From Hymenolepis diminuta (taxonomy: Eukaryota; Platyhelminthes; Cestoda; Cyclophyllidea; Hymenolepididae), in NCBI GenBank assembly GCA_900708905.1, contig CAADRB010000001.1:2645831-2709830 (forward strand): 64,000 nucleotides of DNA. The letters run 5' to 3'. Below, piece by piece: positions 58,481 through 64,000 of the stretch (positions within the stretch are counted from its first letter, which is position 1; each line of letters opens with the position of its first letter). The notes beneath the pieces are model-generated. The model saw only the letters and a program-made list of their open reading frames with translations. It did not search any database and had not been told where the DNA came from. The translations under genes and the position numbers were made by a program.

Positions 58481-60339
58481 GTATTTTTGATAAATTATTT
58501 TCTTTGTAACAAATTTTGCACTTACATATTTAGTCTTACATAAATTTAATAATTTTCGTTAAATCAATTGAGTTGTTTATCTCTTAATATTTTAAAACAG
58601 ATATTTCGACTGTTTGCTTCCTGTTACACCCATCTTTAAATAATATTTGGTCAATTTTAAGATAAGTGGGAGCCGAAATTTAAACCTTTTATCTTTTAGA
58701 GAGTAAGCGGATGAAAGTAACTCTGATTTCATTTGTATATCAATGTTAAATTAGTACGTATTCCTCTTCCTATCCTTAGGATTTTCTTCAATGTCTTACT
58801 ACCTTTCGTGTGATCATCTAATTACCTTACCATTTGTATAGAGTAAACAAAGAGTGCATGCAATTTTAAATTATTTGTTATACTGAAAACATCCCTCAGT
58901 TTATTAATATTAGGTAGAAGACCGCGCCTTACGATCATTACAATTAATTATCACAGTATGGACATCCTGCATTGGGCTGAAAAATATTGTCTACTTTTCG
59001 ATATTTAGTAGAAAGTTTTTACAATGCCTTGTTAGACGATTTAACTTAACTACAATTAGTCTTTCGATTAGTCAAAAAAGATATTTCATAATTTTGGGTA
59101 AATGATTCATATTTTACCTTTCGTTCACTTTTGTAGCAAGTATATGATGTGATATAGTAGAGTCGTGAATTTAGTTAAAAGAATTAGGAACCTTTCCTTG
59201 TTAATCGTGCAGCTAACATTGAAGAACGTGTGTTGGCACTGCATTTACTAAGTTTTAATCAACTGTCTGCGATAACTTTCCGCTAAGATAAATTAGCATT
59301 AGATTAAAGATGACAATCTGATAAATACGCCACTCTTACCTTTTACGAAATTTGAAGCACACAGAAATACGGTATCTGAATTCGTTACGAATTTGCTGTA
59401 TTAGCATGACTTTACCCCTTCCGTTTGCTAGAAGAAATAGCTATTATTCTCCCCGCTTCCATTATCTCTTCTACAACTATAAATGTAATTTGCTTTTTAA
59501 TTCCCCGCTGATAAAAGGCACTTCGTAATAATGCCTATTTGTTTAAATTTATATCGATTGCGTTTTACTTTCGTTAATACAGGCGTATTTGCCATAACAT
59601 GCTTTGTGTCTTGTGTCAAGTTTTAATAGTAGTGAATTCTTTAGGTTGGTTTGTTCTCCGAGATTACTACTGAGACTTCTAATTAATAACATCGTTACTG
59701 CAAAAACTTTTCGCGAACACTCCCACAAAGCTGATATTGTAAAATCACCAACTCACATGTTAGAGAGAACACCAAATAGTTGAGAAAGCACTCACGCGCA
59801 TCAACCCATGCAGTGCCGACTCGGAAATCCGATGATTCAAACAAAATTCTCTAGGTTAATAATATAGGGAATGTTACTTTTACATTTGACCACTAAATGA
59901 CGGAATGTGATCGTGCGAACTGATCAGACCAATTTGTCACATAAAGAAATTATGTTCTTTCCACGATATTACCAAAATTAATCGAAATTTGTTCGAATTT
60001 AATAACAGTCTGATTTTCTACAGAAATCCCAGAAGTTCTCCCTCAAAAACGTTCAGAACTAAGGAGAACTATTAGCCAAAAAGTTCTGTTTGATGAGTTT
60101 AAATATATCGTTAACTATTACATTGTATTCCGTTTTTTTTTCTACATAGTCTACTTACATATGATAAGACATTACTAAATTATCAGTAGAGTTATCAACT
60201 AAATTGTCTATTTAAATCTCTACTCAATTATGTCACAAATAATCTATTCTCGATTTGTTTTAAACTAATTACAAGTTTAGTACTATCCATTATCCCCTAC
60301 AGGGGAAATATAGAATTTTCATTGGAAAAAAGTATTGTA
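58481..60339. other. AT-rich spacer, nothing recognised
   Basis: No open frame of note, no RNA gene and no repeat match. Confidence 0.45.
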
Positions 60340-60440
60340 ACACGGGAATAGTAAAGTAGCCCAAAAAGGGTTAAGGGAAAGGAATCGAGAAGAATTAAAA
60401 ATAAAAACAGGATATTTGAAGAACTTCAAAAGATATGGTT
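60340..60440 (+). repeat. Dispersed repeat family F, copy 3 (5' part only)
   Basis: Contains cgggaatagtaaagtagccc, aaaaagggttaaggg and acaggatatttgaagaact. Matches 45425-45490 (gggaaagcaataaagtagtc ... gcaggatattgagaagt). The rest of the family is absent here. Confidence 0.45.
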
Positions 60441-60464
60441 TTTTTTCAAGTCACTGTTCCAAAT

Positions 60465-60560
60465 ATCAGGATTTGGATCCTGTCGCCTGAATGAAATCAT
60501 TTTTACAAAGTCCAGAACACACTGACCGGTTTGTTAATTTTAATAGCCGGTCACTTACTT
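60465..60560 (+). repeat. Dispersed repeat family E, copy 6
   Basis: Contains ggatttggatcctg, gcctgaatgaaatcattttt and acaaagtccaga. Ordered match to 46125-46200 and 18530-18600. Confidence 0.45.
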
Positions 60561-63500
60561 GGGATAGACTTTTCTTTTGATAGCCAAGGTACCAGCGACA
60601 TGATACTACCTCTTACGATTAGTTAACTGGAGCTCACCCGAGGCCAACTCTAAAAATATGAGCAATATTCTTTCAAATATAATGCCTACTTATTGACATT
60701 TATAGTAGCTGGAGATTTGTTATGCAAAATATATAAGCGAACACAATACTCACAATCTATAGCTCAAATCAAATATGTAAATTGCGCAAAGAGATGTGTC
60801 ACTTTCCCAGTTTGTGTGAATAGTAGCACAATTTAATTATCAATAATTGTTTCCTCAGGTCTAGTTTAGTTTGCTGCACCGGAGTAAATGAGCGCAGCTT
60901 CAATCAAAGTTGTTAACATCATGATTACAACCACAATTGTAATAGGTATCAGTAGAAAGCATCCAAAAAAAGGGGAACAGCAAAATATACAATTTACTGG
61001 AAAAATTCAGTACTTGATTCTAAAATAATGTGAAAATCATCACCAAGAGAAGTCAACTTAAATGATCACTCATGAGCTCCGATATATTAAATACATCTAC
61101 CTTTTCTTGGCCAAAAGAAGTAATGGCACAACCAACCACGCAATGTAATCAGCAAGCCCTGTAATCAATGGTCAACTAGCTCTGAACATCGTGGATACAA
61201 ACTCGCTTGGGAGCAATAGAGTCGAATCCTGAGATTTAGACTAGAACTATTGAATAGGAGTTGTTAGTATGTAATTTCCTCTTCGGGTTGAAAATGGCTT
61301 CGATTGCCGGTAACCTATTTGAATAATGCGTCTTTTACTCTTGACCAATTTTCATAGATAATTTTAATGTCTAAAACAATATGCCATTCTATTGGTGTGA
61401 ATTTCGACACCTCTCAATTGCATATCTTATGAACAGGTTGATTCTTCGATTTTCATTTTCCGATTTAATATGTGAGATAATCACATTAATATTGGCTTCT
61501 TTATGCTTTCATACTTTCCAAATCTTTTTGTGCTAAATTTATTTTGGCACAACCACCCTCTTTAAAGGGCAATAATTTTACTCTCACTAGCTCGTAACTC
61601 TTAATTTGAACTTATGGTGATTTTGGTGATCAATTAGAAGAGGCTTTTTGTTCTTATAAATGCACTGATATTTTACCTCAGCCGTTTGACCCGTATGGAT
61701 TAAGTATTTAATATTTTGATTTAAAATTCAATTTAGAATTTTGCATTCACAAAACTGTAATGATTGAGCATAATCTGCCAGCTCGGGGAAAATAATCTCC
61801 ACTATATTCATGTAGGTTCCCTTATACCCAAGCTATCTGACAATTACTGAAGAATAGGCTCTGAATCGGATGCTGTGAAATTTTTACTAGTTACGAGAGA
61901 TCATTGGTCTATTTCATCTTTATTTGTCTTAAATACGTTTAGTATTCAATCCTGTCAAATTTGACTATTTTAACCAATTTCATCAAGGAAAGTACTTTGA
62001 CATACTATGTTGTATGTAGTCCGTTACAGACCCCTTGTATGTTTTGGTGACCTTGGTTGACCTGGACTAGGTGGCCCTCAATGATCATGCGTATTTTAAC
62101 TATATTTTATTAATTAATTCTCAAGTCCATTTAGGGAAGCGCATACCAACGCTCATCTTAATTAGAAACTTAACCAGTATAATTCATTTATTGAAGAATT
62201 TCTTGCCGGACGCATCTACTTATCTTCTCTAATAATAATTTTCACATCACACCTTTTCCTTCTTTCTACTCTATCTTAATGAATACTATTCACTGAAAGG
62301 GATCGGAGTGTGCTGTACTATCTTCTACAATTTTCCTCATGGACCCCTGTTGTTTAACCATTTGGTTTTGCCTAACTATTTGATGTTCATGTAATCTCGT
62401 GAGTTTTGCATTAATTCACATTAAGCTAATATATACATATATTATGTTCATGTAAACTCTACCATGGCCGTGCTAATTGACGGGATGTTTTCTGTGTGAT
62501 TTAGTATTACAAACTAATGGAACTCGGTAGGTCCTAGTTAAATATGGTACATATTTCAAATAGCGGGACCCATCATAGCACAGTATGTGTGACTTCATTA
62601 AATAATAACGTTCATAGATAAAAGTTCGTGATCATTAAAGTTTGCAGCATCAGTAACACCTTCAGTCTAATCGGCTCTGGATGCGTGTAAAATACAAATG
62701 TTTAAACCAAATGGTTGTCTCGGCAATTGTGTATATTCTGAAATATAGAACATTCCGTTACCCCTTGCGTGGGGTAATAAGGTCAAACCCCTAAGACTTG
62801 GCTGATGACTAAGATCCCCACCGGCTAAAACCGTAAATAAACTAAGAGTAACCCAAATTTGCTGGACCGCCTGTCTGAATAATAAATGCTGTTGATATGC
62901 AAGACAGAATTACAATAACAAAAGATTTGATTACATGATCAACCACATACACCTCGGTAAATATCCACAAAGTTAAAATATAGTCCTAGAAGTTTACTTA
63001 AATTGTGAATATTAGACTAATTAGTAATAATTGGAGACGAAATGTGATACGTACGACGCGAAAAAAGGAAAACGTAGTTTAATAATAAATTAACATAATC
63101 ATACTATCTATTTGAAATTCTGAATAAAAGAGTACGTTAACAGAATTAATAGTACGTTTCTAATGTCTGAAATTGTTCCAATCTGAAATAAATTTTCACT
63201 TTTCTGATATCTAGATTCCCATGAACTTAATGAGTGGAACTAATCTCATAGATGGGAAGTTTCAGTTATGTAAATTGTAAGCATTTTAAAAGTTTGTGAT
63301 ATATTTTATCTTATGTAGTATAAAGTGGCCAGTCTTAAAATCTCATCAGTGCACTTCATATCTTACACTTCTCAGCATATTGATATGGTACTCTTAAAGA
63401 AGATTTCAGAAAAAATCACATCAGTGTAAAAGACCTTGTTTTTTATTCTTTCAACGTCTTGAATTAACAAATTGCCGCCACTTATGTGAGTGCAAAAGCG

Positions 63501-63699
63501 CCGGACTTGATTGAAGTATATACTTAATAATTATACACGTCTAATGTGATGTTTGATCCAACTATATCTAGTGTATCGAGTAATTAGAATAAGCATAATA
63601 AATAATCTTGAGCCCAGTTATGTTAAAAATCTTGTCAGTACCTGCATAAGCTGACTCATCTCTGTTCCTACTGTTAACTGCGCGTCAATGAGCAGAGAA
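60561..63699. other. AT-rich spacer, nothing recognised
   Basis: About 3 kb without a noteworthy frame, RNA gene or transposon end. The word gagtcgaatcctgag at 61209 is B-box-like on the minus strand, but no tRNA fold follows. Confidence 0.45.
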
Positions 63700-63930
63700 G
63701 GCGAACTCGATCAACCGCCTTATCGTATCACATTTCACCCTTCATTTCGATCCGGTTTGTCCTCCCTCAGTACTGGCGCCTCCCTCCTAACTCCTAATTC
63801 TCCCCACTACTCCTTCCTCCTTTATCCTCTCATTTCTTTTCCAATTCTCCAATGCACATTTGTCCAACTTAACACTTGATCTTCTCACCCATTAAAGGCT
63901 GTTATTTTCTGTTTGCCCTAGAAAGGTCAT
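63700..63930 (+). repeat. Pyrimidine-rich tract, possible family G copy 4
   Basis: Long C/T-rich stretch (for example ctccccactactccttcctc) followed by tttgccctagaaaggtca. The layout is like family G at 20030 and 37140, but the trailing word is weak. The 63-codon frame here is a product of the tract. Confidence 0.3.
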
Positions 63931-64000
63931 TGGTTCTCGGAGGATATATTTGGCCTGGCTACTAACGTAGCTCTACTTGGGGTTAGAACTACTCTCCAAG

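Noticed and set aside
61195..61235. gagtcgaatcctgag, possible minus-strand tRNA
   Set aside because: B-box-like word only; no fold and no A box.
1..64000. CRISPR arrays, rRNA genes, bacterial operons
   Set aside because: No regularly spaced repeats, no rRNA signature words and no packed coding; the DNA is of eukaryotic intergenic type.

Overview
The window is about 36% GC by eye, with runs of N (50, 264 and 152 bases plus one single N). Reading frames on both strands are short and scattered, and no block looks like an intact protein-coding gene. It contains decayed animal-type transposons: a mariner, a non-LTR retrotransposon, a Ty3/Gypsy-like integrase and a tRNA-derived SINE. This is an intergenic or intronic piece of a draft assembly from an AT-rich invertebrate-like metazoan genome. 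The sequence does not settle the phylum; flatworm, arthropod or other would all fit. There are no rRNA genes, no convincing tRNA genes, no CRISPR arrays and no operons.

Layout. 1-8 kb: AT-rich spacer with old dispersed repeats (families D, A, SINE) and a cluster of three CACGTG E-boxes near 6.42-6.51 kb. 8-16 kb: three more SINE copies (8.4, 12.1 and 15.0 kb), more D, A and B repeats, and a 213-codon open frame (8160-8801) that runs through a SINE. 16-31 kb: spacer with repeats E, G, B and D, a GC-richer patch with CRE- and CCAAT-like motifs (22.3-22.7 kb), a perfect 13-bp hairpin (26.8 kb) and an unexplained moderate-GC block (27.6-28.0 kb).

31.4-33.0 kb: remnant of a minus-strand Ty3/Gypsy-like element. 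It has a frameshifted integrase core and an approximately 75-bp direct repeat on each side that may be LTR debris. 33.5-37.4 kb: repeats E, G, B and F. 38.2-41.6 kb: the clearest part of the window. A non-LTR retrotransposon endonuclease fragment and a 3' reverse-transcriptase fragment lie in the same orientation, with a nearly full-length but dead mariner element (39086-40476, terminal inverted repeats visible) between them.

42-64 kb: more copies of repeat families A, F, E, SINE, C and B. There is one small open frame with a hydrophobic C-terminus (53768-54034), a GC-richer possible promoter or first exon (58.1-58.5 kb), and a pyrimidine-rich tract at the right end.

No genes act together here. 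The recognised proteins are transposon enzymes, all broken by stops, frameshifts or lost catalytic residues. Repeat families A-G are names used only in this answer. They were found by eye from shared words between copies, so boundaries are approximate.
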